This document shows positions 46,950-57,984 of a DNA stretch of 64,000 nt, one piece after another. How positions within the stretch are numbered: position 1 is the stretch's first letter; each line of letters opens with the position of its first letter. The stretch comes from Agrypnia vestita (lineage: Eukaryota; Arthropoda; Insecta; Trichoptera; Phryganeidae), in contig JADDOH010008080.1 of the NCBI GenBank assembly GCA_016648135.1, positions 30,015-94,014 of the forward strand, read 5' to 3'. A program made the translations under genes and the position numbers. The notes under the pieces were generated by a model. The model was not told the origin of the DNA and did no database searches. It saw only the letters and a list, made by a program, of their open reading frames with translations.

Positions 46950-48645
46950 TCTAGGCAGGGATGGATGGGATGTTCAGCAGGGAATAGGCCCTATGTATTC
47001 CGCCGGGATATCCGCCCAAAGAACAAGAATGCAAAATTAAGGTCAGATAAGCAAATGGTATAGATTTGTACAGAAAATGTATCAGGTGAGGGAGTGAGGG
47101 TAGGAGAGAGGAGTGAGTGAGGGAGGGTAAAAGGGAGGGAGAAAAAGTTATCTTTGTTACCCGCCGGGTCCTAAAGAATAAGTATGAAAAATTTGGGTCG
47201 TATTGGCAAACGGTGTAGATTTGTATAGAAAATATATCAGGTGAGGGGGTAGGGTAAAAGGGGAGGGGGGAAAATCATGTTCGTTATCTGCCGGATCATA
47301 TAGAATAAATATGCAAATTTTGGGTCAGATCGGTCAAACGGTGTACATTTTATAGTGATGTAACAAATATTCGCATTCGCATAATTTTTGACATTCGCAT
47401 TCGTATTCGTATTCGCAAGAAACGAAGCGAATATTTGGAGAATGTATTTGGCAAACGAAAAAATATTTATATATGGACATGGAATGATAATACAAGTGAT
47501 CTATCTTTTATATTTGAATTAAAAATGATTATGGAACAGTCTTGAGGTAGGCAACTAAATTAGAAATACTTTCTCATTTGTTTTTGTTCGTATAATCAAA
47601 ATATTAACAAAATCACAAACCAAACTAAACGCAAAAAACAAAATAAGGTGATTTCGCTTAGCACTAGTGGTCCTTCCTTTGCGCAAGTATTTTTAATCAC
47701 ACAATTTTCATTTCATATTTTCAGCGTCATTTCAGCGTCATTCGCATTCGCGAATACGAATGTTTAACTCCAGTATTCGTTACAGATTCGTTATATCATT
47801 AGTAGATTTGTACAGAAAATATATCAAGTGAGTGGGGTAAAAGAGGAGAGGGAAAGTTGTCTTTGTTACCAGCCTAGTACTAAAGAAAAAATATGCAAAA
47901 TTTGAGTCAGATTGGTCAAACGATATACATTGCGTACAGAAAATATATCAGGGGTGGGTGGAGTATAGGGAGAGGGGGTAAATGTCGCCTTTGTTACCCG
48001 CCGGGTCCTAAAGAATAAGTTTGCTAATTTTGGGTCGATTGGTCAAACGGTACAGATTTGTAATGTAAATATTTCAGGAGGATGGGAAGGGGAAAAGGAG
48101 GAGAGGGAAAATTAAGGCTATCCGCCTGGTCCTAATGAGTAAGTTTCCAAATTTTGAATCCGATCGATCAAACAGTACAGATTTGCATTGAAAATATATC
48201 AAAGGTAGGGGAAGGGGAAAAGGGAGAGGGGAAAAGTGTCACCTTTGTTACCCGCCGGATATATTAGGGGGAGGGGAAGGAGTAAAAGTGGAGGGGGTAA
48301 ATGTCGCCTATGTTTCCCGCCAGGTCCTAAAAAATAAATTTCCAAATGTTGAGTCAGATCGGTCAAACGGGACAGATTTGCATTGTATCAGGGGAGGTGA
48401 AGGGATCAAAGTGGTGGAGGGAAATATCGCCTATGTTACCTGCCGGGTCCTAAAGAATAAGTTTCCAAATTTTGAGTCCGATCGGTCGAACGGTACAGAT
48501 TTGCATCGAAAATATATCAGGGGGAGGGGAAGGGGTAGAATGGGAGGGGGGAAATGTCCAAAAGCATAAGTATGCAAAATTTGAGTCGAATCGGACAAAC
48601 GGTGTAGATATGTATACAGAGTAGACAGACAGACATACATTGAAT
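46950..48645. repeat. Minisatellite E, large array
   Basis: About ten units of 110-150 bp share CCGCCGGGTCCTAAAGAATA, a TTTGxGTCxGATCGGTCAAAC box, GGTACAGATTTGxATxGxAAA, ATATATCAGG and a G/A-rich segment with GGGGAAGGGG. One array interruption (47351-47801) is a hAT-like insertion. The array ends GTAGACAGACAGACATACAT and TTTTATAGGTATAGAT, a terminus style typical of several insect LINE and SINE families. The array may therefore be the amplified tail of a retroelement. A short array of the same unit is at 39281-39655. Confidence 0.85.
47343..47809. mobile_element. hAT-like nonautonomous insertion in the array
   Basis: The ends TAGTGATGTAACAAATATTC and, reverse complemented, TAATGATATAACGAATCTGT are inverted repeats. 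The flanks GTACATTT (47343-47350) and GTAGATTT (47802-47809) form a 7/8 match, the 8-bp target duplication expected of hAT transposases. Subterminal ATTCGCATTCG repeats occur at both ends. No transposase frame. Confidence 0.65.
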
Positions 48646-49024
48646 TTTATAGGTATAGATAAAACATCTGTCTTATCTAGTCCTTGAAATTAATGGTTTG
48701 TGAATAGTTTGACTTTTAACTGGTGCCATTTTTTCTCAGAACCCCATAACACCTCCATAAAGATGTAACTCACATCTTGGAGGCAGGCCAAATATGAAGG
48801 AGGTGAACAAAGATTAAATCACAACTTTGGAAATATTATATCTCGCGCCACATTTTCAAATGCTGGCACCTTACCAGGAGTGGAATAGAAATCCGAAATC
48901 AATATGTATATTCTACATAATTTTAGGTTTGTCCAATTTTTATGTTTTTAATTTTTTTATTTTGTTATTTGCACTTATAACTAACAAACATTATTTTTCA
49001 TATCAACTTTGTAATACAGTTACA
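48646..49024. other. No feature seen
   Basis: No supported frame or repeat. Confidence 0.45.
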
Positions 49025-49310
49025 GTAAGATTAACTAACTAACTAACTAACCATCACATCCCCGCAGGGGTAGGCAGAGAGGATTGAATGCCACACTCTT
49101 CTATCCTGGCACACCACTTTTGCTTCTGCCACATTCATACATCTTCTCATACAAGTTCTACGGTTGTTGCGACTTTTAACAGGGCCATTCTCAAGTATAT
49201 GATTTTAAAAGATAAAATTAGGTGGTTAAAAATTAAGTTTGTTCAAAAATGACTAATCACGATGAATTTGCAGTAAATATATTTTTAACGCTTATTAAAA
49301 AACCGTATCT
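49025..49310 (-). pseudogene. LINE 3' end with TTAG tandem tail
   Basis: Reverse complemented it matches 54586-54890 across its whole length: a lead-in GAATTTGC/TTCATCGTGATTAGT, the RT tail 'GPVKSRNNRRxCMRRCMNVAEAK', and the ending 'SAYPxxG'. It finishes in GTTAGTTAGTTAGTTAG (plus CTAACTAACTAAC at 49028-49052). RTE-type LINEs end in such short tandem repeats. Confidence 0.7.
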
Positions 49311-49389
49311 GAATTTATTTGGTAAATGTACAAACTTAAGAGTGTATTCAATATAATATAATTAATACACATTTATATTAGACGCTTAC
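49311..49389. other. Spacer
   Basis: AT-rich, no feature. Confidence 0.5.
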
Positions 49390-49431
49390 CCACTTTTAAA
49401 TGAGAATTTATTCTCGTGTTTAAAAGTGGGG
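49390..49431. repeat. Short inverted repeat
   Basis: CCCACTTTTAAA and TTTAAAAGTGGG enclose GAGAATTTATTCTC, itself nearly palindromic. It forms a 42-base hairpin. Confidence 0.8.
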
Positions 49432-49679
49432 GCACTTTCATATATGTATATATCTATTATTAATGAAATCGTTAGTGTAAGACATTAATTAGATTAAGTT
49501 ATAAAAATTAAGACATTAAATTAAGTAAGTAAGATATAAACAATACAAGAATACAAAAATGTAAGACACTAGATTAAGTAAATAAGATATACACAAGGAA
49601 ACATTAAATTAAGATATAAAAATTAATAATTAAGAAGGTATTGTAATAACATTTAACAGTATATATAGATTGTTTTTGA
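49432..49679. other. Loose tandem AT repeats
   Basis: Words AAGACATTAAATTAAGTAAGT and relatives recur three to four times at 49480-49620, suggesting a degraded short tandem repeat. Confidence 0.45.
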
Positions 49680-50280
49680 TAAGATTTTTTCATTGCATTA
49701 TGGTATTTTGTAGAAGATATTTCAATTTAGTCTTGAATTCTCTATAACTTTTTTCCGTCTTCATTTCATTGGGAAGAGCATTAAAGAATGATACTCCTTG
49801 ATAGGAGAAATGGTGTTGGGCTGTGCTAGTATTACATTTACGTATCAAGATATTTCCAGCTGATCTCGGTCTATTACTAAAACATCCAATTATTCTATCC
49901 TTGTTGGGAATATTGAGGGTTTCCTCAAAATCACTTTGATAATTACTCTCTAAACTATTTCCACTGGTAGTATATTAGACTTAAAGGTTTCACCCCAGCC
50001 AACTATACCATACTGTAGTATGGATTGGGCAAACGCAAAGTATACCACCTTAAGCATGTTTATTGATAAGATATTTCGTAGCCTTATGAATAGATATATG
50101 AGTTTTCTCATGCTAGTGACTGTGGAATATATTTACTCTTTCCATTTTAGATTGCTGTCAATTATGACACCCAAGTATTTGATACTGCTCTTACCAGACA
50201 ATTTTCATTATTACAATTTTTGTTATCATCACATTGATTGGAGTGGATCTTTATATGAATATGTTCAGGTGAATCCTCAA
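49680..50280 (-). pseudogene. Jockey/CR1-type LINE reverse-transcriptase C-terminus
   Basis: Read on the minus strand from about 50200, the sequence gives KLSGKSSIKYLGVIIDSNLK, then MRKLIYLFIRLRNILS and VVYFAFAQSILQYGIVGWGE. After a frameshift it gives TLNIPNKDRIIGCFSNRPRS and QGVSFFNALPNEMKTEKSY, FKTKLKYLLQN and a stop at about 49700. The order 'KYLGxxxDxxLxWxxHI', 'LRxIL', 'YxAFxxSxLxYGIxxWG', 'FNxLPxE...FKxxLKxxL' is the thumb and C-terminus of this LINE group. The catalytic palm is missing. Its upstream side meets the truncated 3' end of the mariner element at about 50281, in the same orientation. Confidence 0.8.
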
Positions 50281-51339
50281 CTGCAAGAAGTTATTCAAAT
50301 TTCGAAAAAAATGGTAATCTGTTGGGGCAAGGTCCGGAGAGTACGGTGGATGTCTTAGACATTCCAATTGAAGCTCTTCTAATTTGGTAGCCGTCTGTTG
50401 TGCAGTGTGTGGTCTAGCGTTATCATGAAGCAGCAGTGGCCTAGAGCGATTAACCAGCCTCGGTTGTTTAGCAGCTAGCTTTTCCATCATGGTTTGCAGT
50501 TGCTGACAATAGACATCTGCCGTAATCGTCTGGCCAGATTTAAGAAAGCTGTAGTGAACGACACCACCACTAGTCCACCAAACGCTCACAAGTAACATTT
50601 TTGGAGTCAATTTTCGCTTGGGGCATGGTTTGGCTGGTTCGGCAGGGTTCAGCCATTGCGATGAGCGCTTCCGATTATCGTACAGGATCCACTTTTCATC
50701 ACAGGTAATGATTCGATTTAAAATCCCTTCATTATTGTGCCGGTTGAGTAATGCAAACGCAGCAGTCAACGCGCGTTTGTTGATTTGCTTCACTCAATTC
50801 GTGAGGTACCCACCTTTCAAGCTTTTTCCCCTTACCAATTTGCTTCAAGTGGATTAAAACAGTTTTATCACTAACACCGCAGCCTGCAGCTAACTCGGAT
50901 GTGGTTTGCGATGGATCCGCTTCCACAATAGCCTTCAATTCTTCATTATCAACTTTGGTCTCCGGCCATCCACGGGGCTTGTTCTGCAGGTCGAAATTTC
51001 CAGAACGAAAACGTTGGAACCAAAAACGCACTGTGTTTTCTTTTGCGGCACCGTCGCCATACACATCACTAATCCTTCGAGCCGTTTCTGCAGCACTGGT
51101 GCCACGGTGGAACTCGTACTCGTAAATAACGCGATATTTCAAGTTTTTCATTTTGTAAACTGAGTGACGCAAAGAAAAAAACAATTGAGGAAAAAACAAA
51201 TGAATTATAATTTTCAAAACACAAATACATGAGTAAATAGCTGTATAAATTTGGATTTGGAATTCCTAACCAAAGAGAAGATATTTGAGATCAAATTTGC
51301 CAGTACGGCAAAATGCCAATTTCATATGTAAGGGCCTAA
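50281..51339 (-). pseudogene. Mariner DD34D transposase, frameshifted and 3'-truncated
   Basis: Cut-and-paste transposase of the mariner family. The ORF starts at 51151 (MKNLKYRVIYEYEFHRGTSA) with an N-terminal helix-turn-helix region (AETARRISDVYGDGAAKENT). The 'WVPHELSEANQQ' motif is followed by a frameshift at about 50790. The catalytic half in the next frame has the first aspartate in ITCDEKWILYDN, the second in LLHDNARPH, and the third in YSPDLAPTDYHFF. Exactly 34 residues separate the second and third, so the triad is DD34D. Homology stops after RNLNNFLQ at about 50281, losing about 50 residues and the 3' terminal repeat. The 5' terminal repeat is visible at 51339 reading inward (TTAGGCCCTTACATATGAAA), followed outside by TA. 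The enzyme is broken, but divergence looks modest. Confidence 0.9.
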
Positions 51340-51635
51340 TATTACCCGACTACTTCGCCGGCATCGGAACACTCATATTTTCTGATAATTTTCAAATAAT
51401 ACGTTTGATGAATTAATTTGTACTAACATATAATCCGGTTTCAATCCTCATGCCTAATAAATTATATCAAAATAAAAAATCTTAAAAATTATTTTACGGC
51501 GTACGGACTGCTTAACTACGAAAAATTCAAAAAAATATTTATGTGGCGTATCACTGGTTCGAAACATTTTGTATTTACGAATGCGTGCCTATTTAGTGAA
51601 AGTAAAAACTCGTTTGTTCCGGTGGCTCACAGTGG
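51340..51635. other. No feature seen
   Basis: No supported frame or repeat; the LINE interrupted at 50281 does not visibly continue here. Confidence 0.45.
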
Positions 51636-52288
51636 GTAAATACTAGAGATGAAACGGATGGTGGTTCGGCCGGATACCGGATACCGAATATCCGGCGAGC
51701 CCCTTCGTCGGATAGCCGGATATAAGCCCGTCCAATATTCGGCCCATAGCCACGTGTTAAGATCCGACCTAAGCCGCGGGGGATGTCGTGATGAGTGAGC
51801 GAATGATGCTTTTACATTTACTCACCGTACATGAAAACCCCGCTGAAAGCTGAATTAGAAATAAGATGCATTCTCACAGAGACGAAATTATATTTTTTAT
51901 AGGAAAGTAGGTATGGAAGTCTTTGAGTGCTCATAGGGCATACGACCTATCGTACGGCCGGCTTAAATGATCACTTTACACATGATAGAATACCAGGTCT
52001 ATCAAATTTTTTTGAAGTTGTATAGATATATTTAAATTTCACAACCTGTTTCGTATATGTGTTATGATAATCATTAGCGCGACCGACATCCAAAGCTTTT
52101 TCATTTTCTTTAAATAACCACAGATGTCACTAATGAGATTTCTATTTTTATGATTGAAATTTTTTAGCGATATCCTTTATGTGTATTGAGATTCTTCCGA
52201 ATTATTAGCAACCGCTGGATATTGATCTGATATCCGGTATCCGGCCGGATAGTAAAACTGGGCCAGATAGTTCATCTCTAGTAAATGC
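51636..52288. mobile_element. hAT-like nonautonomous element with nested family B copy
   Basis: The ends TAGAGATGAA (51644) and TTCATCTCTA (to 52280) are perfect inverted repeats. They are followed by subterminal CCGGATACCGGATACCGAAT on the left and its inverted form on the right. The flanks GTAAATAC (51636-51643) and GTAAATGC (52281-52288) are a 7/8-matching 8-bp target duplication, as made by hAT transposases. The interior from about 51860 to 52190 is a decayed copy of foldback family B. No transposase is encoded. Confidence 0.8.
51860..52190 (+). mobile_element. Foldback family B, decayed copy 3
   Basis: Matches one arm plus centre of 24334-24862: CACAGAGACGAAA, GGAAAGTAGGTATxGAAGTC, AAxTGATCACTTTACACA, and CCACAGATGTCxCTAATGAGA. 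It is older than copies 1 and 2 and lacks the second arm. Confidence 0.7.
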
Positions 52289-52699
52289 GAACAATAGATT
52301 CCACCTACTTGCACCGGAAGTTATTCATGACTCAACCTAATATATATAACAGGTGATGCAACCCGGACATACGGGTATCTAGGGGAGTAACTCCCGATAA
52401 CCCTTATAGTTTTTGAAGAAGTAGCTAATTTAAGACTTTACCAAGACTTTCCCCCTTTTTACATGCTATATATTTATAATTTTTTTAGTAATGTGGTATT
52501 CGTGAGGTTGAAAATTTGCTCTCCAAACTCACTGAGCTTAGCTTTAAAAGTCGATACACATCTGCTAGTCAGTCTGCATTGCAGTATGCAAAATGCATTA
52601 GATAACATTTCAATGCATAACTCAGTATTAATTAAATCAGTATTTTACCGTATGTGCAGAAGCCTACGTGTCTCGAGGGCAAAATCCACGGACACCATT
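52289..52699. other. No feature seen
   Basis: No supported frame or repeat. Confidence 0.45.
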
Positions 52700-52945
52700 A
52701 AGGAAAACAGGCGGCTCCACGTGGCGTGGAGTTGATTATATGACCAACGTACTAACTTACTTACCAGCACCACGCTCTTCTGACAACTCTTGCCTCATCC
52801 ACATTCATACATCTTCTCATGCGAGGCAGTCGATTGTTAAGGTTTCAAACAGGACCATCTTTCAGTATCTTGTATCCCTGACAAGTTTTTCGTTGACGTC
52901 CTCTATCTATGGTGCCATCAACACTCGCGTCATATACTAAGAAAA
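52700..52945 (-). pseudogene. RTE-like LINE reverse-transcriptase tail, divergent
   Basis: The minus strand gives RGRQRKTCQGYKILKDGPV and then NNRLPRMRRCMNVDEARVV. This is the same tail as at 54586 (KSRNNRRNCMRRCMNVAEAK), followed by a degraded GTAAGTAAGTTAGTA tandem end. Several stops interrupt it. Confidence 0.6.
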
Positions 52946-53198
52946 GCGACCAAATCAAAAGTCTAGTTTGTTGGCGAATTAACTTAAAATTTTAAGTTAG
53001 ACACAAACTCGTAGTTTTGCATGTTAAAATAATTTTATAAACGTTCACTTAGCAATATTGGATTCTTTTTCGACAATAATGTGTTTCTGTATACACCTTC
53101 AATTTTTCACGTAGAAGATGTTCATAGACTGACTTTTAGACTGAATATTTAGGGAACTAAGTTGACTCGTTTATTTTTTCATGTAAAAGATATCCATC
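52946..53198. other. Spacer
   Basis: No recognised feature. Confidence 0.5.
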
Positions 53199-53866
53199 CG
53201 TATTCTGAAAATAACAATGTCTGGATCTTTAAGATCTTTATCCCAACACTTAATAGACGATAATAAAAATTAAAAATGTCCAGAGCGGATTTTGTAATTC
53301 AACGGCTCAAATACACTGTATTAAAAGATGATATAAGAAAGATTGTTTCTTACAAACGTATTAATTTCTTCATCCACAGCGTCCAGATGAAATATCATGG
53401 CTAAACTTGACCGCGTTACCGCGTATTCAAATATTCCCATCTTGACATTTGACAGATAACAATTTACATCTTTCTCCCTCCCTCTATATCTATCTCATGT
53501 AGAAACTTACAGAAACAAACACCGACGTAAAGCTATGTCTCGTTTATTATCGTCTATTAAGTGTTGGGATAAAGATCTTAAAGATCCAGACATATCTGTC
53601 AAATGTCAGGATGGGAAGATTTGAATACGCAGTAACGCCGAACACGGTTATGACAAGTTTAGCCATGATATTTCATCTGGACGCTGTGGATGAAGAAATT
53701 AATACATTTGTAAGAAACAATCTTTCTTATATCATATTTTAATACAGTGTATTTGAGCCGTAGAATAGCAAAATCCGCTCTGGACATTTTTAATTATTAT
53801 TATCGTCTATTAAGTGTTGGGATAAAGATCTTAAAGATCTAGACATTGTTATTTTCAGAATCGGGC
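53199..53866. mobile_element. Foldback element F, 0.66 kb
   Basis: The left arm starts ATTCTGAAAATAACAATGTC and the right arm ends with its complement. Arms of about 280 bp include ATTTCATCCxGACGCTGTGG-type sequence (inverted) and AAATCCGCTCTGGACATTTT. A third copy of the terminal 50 bp (TATCGTCTATTAAGTGTTGG to AAGATCCAGACAT) sits internally at about 53546-53595. No coding frame. Confidence 0.85.
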
Positions 53867-54585
53867 CGATCTTCTGTAATGAAATATCATATGACATGAT
53901 CAATTTTCATTTTTTTGGTTTTTTTAATGTTAAACGAATAGAACAAACTACCTAAGCGCGCCTTTTTAATCCTATTACCCGCGATTAATTTTACATTATT
54001 TATTAATTTGTTTATTCTTTAGTCTAGCTAGTAATATGTGCATTTCATAATACAGATTCGCTTAATTTATTTACCGCCCGAAATAATAATACACAGTTTT
54101 AGAAGATATTTTCACGGCTTGGTTTGTCAGCCGCTAGGTTAAATCAGTCTCGAATAATAAGAGTTGGTATTCTACAATACGGCCTTGGAAGGTTGAAGCG
54201 TTGCTCGGTACCTTAGTTTCTTGTAAAAGTGTCCCGGACACAGGTCGATTTGTATTGAAAATAATGCAATTATCGGCTATCTCGAGTCAACACCCGACCC
54301 CGGCCTGCATACCAGAATCGGGTGAACATACAGATAACTTCAATCATAACACTATTATAATGGTATCTGAATTATCTCTTTTACCGGCGGCTGTGCAGTA
54401 TAATATAATATTTAACAATACATAAGTGGCATAAACAATCGATTCACAGCTATTTGATTACCCAAGAACGCATATTATTAAATGTGTGAATATGCATCTA
54501 CAATATGATCTTTCACCCTGTAGTGTAGTGTAATAGTGTTGTAGTGTATTAAGGTGATTTTTTTAAAGACGATAACAGTTTTTTC
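53867..54585. other. Apparently unique sequence
   Basis: No match elsewhere in the window. About 54090-54400 is GC-richer, with a 74-codon plus frame (54201-54425) that shows no motif. It could hold host regulatory sequence, but nothing specific is visible. Confidence 0.35.
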
Positions 54586-54890
54586 CGAAAGGTTTTTTAA
54601 CAAGCCTTAAAAATACATTTACTGCAAATTCATCGTGATTAGTCATTTTTGACCAAATTTATAAATATCTTAGTTTTTAACAACCTAATTTTATCTATGA
54701 AAATCATATACTTGAGGATGGCCCTGTTAAAAGCCGCAACAACCGTAGAAATTGTATGAGAAGATGTATGAATGTGGCCGAAGCAAAAGTGGTGTGCCAG
54801 GATTGAAGAGTGTGGCGTTCAATCCTCTCTGCCTACCCCTGCGGAGAAACGGCGTAATGGTTAGTTAGTTAGTTAGTTAAAATCATATAC
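54586..54890 (+). pseudogene. RTE-like LINE 3' end with (TTAG)n tail
   Basis: The plus strand at 54719-54865 reads GPVKSRNNRRNCMRRCMNVA then EAKVVCQD, a stop, and RVWRSILSAYPCGETA with a stop. This is the closing segment of an insect LINE reverse transcriptase. GTTAGTTAGTTAGTTAGTT follows directly, the short tandem repeat that ends RTE-type LINEs. It is an inverted relative of 49025-49310, and both share about 130 bp of sequence upstream of the protein end. Only one in-frame stop disturbs the visible part. Confidence 0.75.
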
Positions 54891-55280
54891 CATTTCCTTC
54901 AGGGTGATGAAAAATGTGATAAAAACTAATCGTAAACATAAAGTTATTACCTCTAAAAAAAAATATTTTTAAAAAAATATGAAAGTTAATGATGAATGAA
55001 AAAAGATCGAAAAGTAATAGATTTTTTAATGCAACTTGTAATTAAGTTTAGTTATTATGTGAATATTAATTATATTATGATATTTCGGTTATTTTTACAT
55101 GCCTTATTTATTTAATACACAATATTTTTGGATTGGAAAGAACACAATTACATCATTTTGTCCATAAGGAATCATCAACTAAGAGAAATAATATATAACA
55201 TACTAAAAATAATGTGAATTTAAACCAATCAATATTAAAACAGTAAAAAAAAATCCGGCGTATTCTAGTGTACATATATG
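54891..55280. other. No feature seen
   Basis: AT-rich, no supported feature. Confidence 0.45.
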
Positions 55281-56085
55281 TTAATATCGTCTGGTAAAGC
55301 GAGCCAATTTGACAATTTTTTCTCGTATCTTCTCTTGCGTTTTTTATCACATTTTTGTATAGAAGATATCATATAAAAATTTATTCATGAAGTTCCATAT
55401 GGTAAAAATACGGATATCTTATTAAAACGAAAGACTCTAAATTATTTAATCAATTAATAAATTATCAAAGCTACGATATTATAAAAATGAAGAAAATTGC
55501 TCCACTTTGCGGGCCCTATGTGCATGTATAGACTCATGAGATGTCTTTTTTTTCTCAATAATATTACAAAATCAACAATTATCTTTATTTTATTAAAATT
55601 ATTGCAAATTATGTCAGTTCGTTTACTTAAAATTTAAAATATTAAAATATATTTTATTTATTGTACGATTTTTTCAACCATTTTTAACAAAATTAACAAT
55701 ATTTTTACTTCAATATTCAAAAGAATAGAAATTATTATATTAAAATAAAATAAAAAAAACAAAATCTTCCTTATTTTACTGATTTTAGCTATTTAATAAA
55801 AGACATATCATATTTAAGATACAATACGTTGCGCTTTAATTAAATAGCCGAAATCAAAAATTATGAATGCGTTTTTTTAATATTTTTTTATATTAACTTT
55901 AAAATAATAACATCTATTTTTTTTAATTTATTCACTTAAAAAAGTTGCCAACGATGTGAAAAGACTTGAAAAAAACAAACGAATAAAATAAAATAAATTA
56001 AACAGTGTTTTTAAAACAAAAATTGTAAGTACTGTAAATTGTAAAACTGACCGAATTTATAATTATTTTAATAAATTTCCTCAGT
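55281..56085. mobile_element. Foldback element C, decayed and truncated copy
   Basis: From TTAA at 55281 it follows the left arm of 19453-20557: ATCGTCTxG, TTTTTTCTCGTATCTTCTCT, AATTGCTCCACTTTGCGGGC, GAGATGTCTTTTTT. It passes the centre near 55820 and follows the inverted right arm to about 56085, where homology stops. Many substitutions show that it is much older than the 19.4-kb copy. Confidence 0.75.
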
Positions 56086-56395
56086 GATTGATTCAAAACA
56101 TTTTTTTCTTTTTTTGGTATGCTGCCTGCCTTTGCCTTATGCCCCTTATGTGGGGTATAAAAACAAAGGCAGCAATATCCAAAAAAAAGGCAGTCCCCGA
56201 GGTTTACTAATTAAAAATATACTGAATTTTAGATTTTATGTTCCAAAATCATGTTTCCTATAAATTTATAGACTATGTTTCTCATAAAATCTCTAATTCA
56301 GTACATTATAAATTAATTATGCTCGGTGACTCAATTTCATTCATTTTTTGCATTCAATTTTTTAGGATATTGCTGCCTTCTTTTTATTATTATAA
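56086..56395. repeat. Nested small hairpins
   Basis: CTGCCTTTG...TTATGCCCC is mirrored by GGGGTATAA...CAAAGGCAG at about 56120-56173. A second inverted pair, AAGGCAGCAATATCC (56164) and GGATATTGCTGCCTT (56366), spans 200 bp. Confidence 0.6.
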
Positions 56396-57539
56396 ATCAT
56401 AATATATATTTTTTAAATAACATTTTGTAAATATTCAATTAATGCTCTCGATCAATTGCTCTTACGGTGTTTTATTTTACATATGAAGTACGTAAATATA
56501 ATTAATATACCTACTGTATCGTCGTTCCGATATCTTGGCAATGTTCGCATTTAGATCGAAGTTTGTGGATTGAACTGTATGTTTATGGATTGAATGTATA
56601 AAATTACATTGCCAATTTCAACGGTGTCCTGTAATATTAGCAGAACCACGAGTCGAGTTTTACGACGATATTTAATAGAATTATATTACTTACTGATACA
56701 AAAACTGTTCTTGTACTTGCCACGTTTATTCGAGGTTGTCAATAATATGAAATAAGTATTTCTCTAAAAGTAATAATTACGGCCAACTACAATGTTAAAT
56801 ACTGTAAAAATTAAAATAGTATATAATATAATGATAGTGTCTTTTAAATGAGGACAGGAAGCTGCGTCCTTGAGAAGATTCTAATATTTTTTAAATTCAT
56901 CTTGTCCTTCACAATAGTTTATTTAATTTATCTATTTCAATGCTCTACATAATAAACATTTGTTTTAAGTTTGATTTTACTATGCTCGTCTCACTAGAAA
57001 ACTATGTAGTGTATAATGTGTGGTAAAACATACTAGCACATTTCTTTGGAATCTCAATTTTTAGCCAGTATTTTGATGAACTGTGAGGTGTCACCTCGTA
57101 TACAAATCATTGCATTTTGTTTTGGTCTCTTAAAATTTCAAAATTTTGTTTCAATTTTAGATGGGATCCTTTTGTTTTTTGAGAATATTTCTTTCACCGG
57201 ATATAAAATGATAAGCATTTTCGTGACACGTTTCCCCGGAACCTCCGAAACAGGATGTAGGACGTTTATTGTATTTCCGTGTTGCTTTTTTATCTCCCTG
57301 ACTACTGACTCAGTTAACACTATCAATTTTTTTTCGTTCTAATGCGGATGATTCATTGTTCATACACTCAGATCAGTTCAGCAAAATATTTTTTATATTA
57401 CGTCATATTACCTTTTCCCGGTGGAAGTGTTCTCCAGAACGAAACGTGCAGCGAGAATACCACGTAAAAGACTAAAATTCCATTACGTTTATTCCTACGC
57501 TACAGAATAGAATATAAGCGGACACGCAAATGCTACAAA
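56396..57539. other. No gene supported
   Basis: A 98-codon plus frame at 57046-57342 contains hydrophobic stretches but no motif. No repeat match. Confidence 0.4.
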
Positions 57540-57840
57540 ATAATATATTATCTGCACATAGCAGTGTCGCCGTTCTGGCGTTATCTTATAGGCGAGCTGC
57601 CATTGGAAATGTTCACTTGTCCCAATTTAATTACGTTCCTAGATAACAACAGGGAACAGCCCTGTCTCCGCAGTAAATAAGGTTCTGCGGCTAGTGTCGC
57701 ACGGAGGTTTTATTTTAATTAACCGGCCGTGCATTGTGCGATGCCCGCTGCAGCATCACGCGATGCCTCTTTAGCATTGTTATGAATGTATCGCTTGCGT
57801 CTTGAATTAATTCACCGGTTAAATCATTCCAGTGTGTCAA
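57540..57840. other. GC-richer unique block
   Basis: Contains GGCCGTGCATTGTGCGATGC and a CTGCAGCATCACGCGATGCC echo of it (paired CGATGC words). It has no match in the window and no coding frame. It could be conserved noncoding or promoter-like DNA; this is a guess. Confidence 0.3.
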
Positions 57841-57984
57841 AAAATACCTTTTTTTGTTCACGTAAATAATTTCATTTGCGAATCTCTAGAATCGTTTTGG
57901 GGTTACTAAAAATAACTACTGTCTATTAGTCATTCCACATAGAAGCAATCTCGGGTGATGACTTGTACGCGCTATGGGGTAATA
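57841..57984. other. Spacer
   Basis: No recognised feature. Confidence 0.5.

Noticed and set aside
46950..48645. Coding gene from the 93-codon frame at 48288-48569
   Set aside because: The frame translates the minisatellite units and repeats with them.
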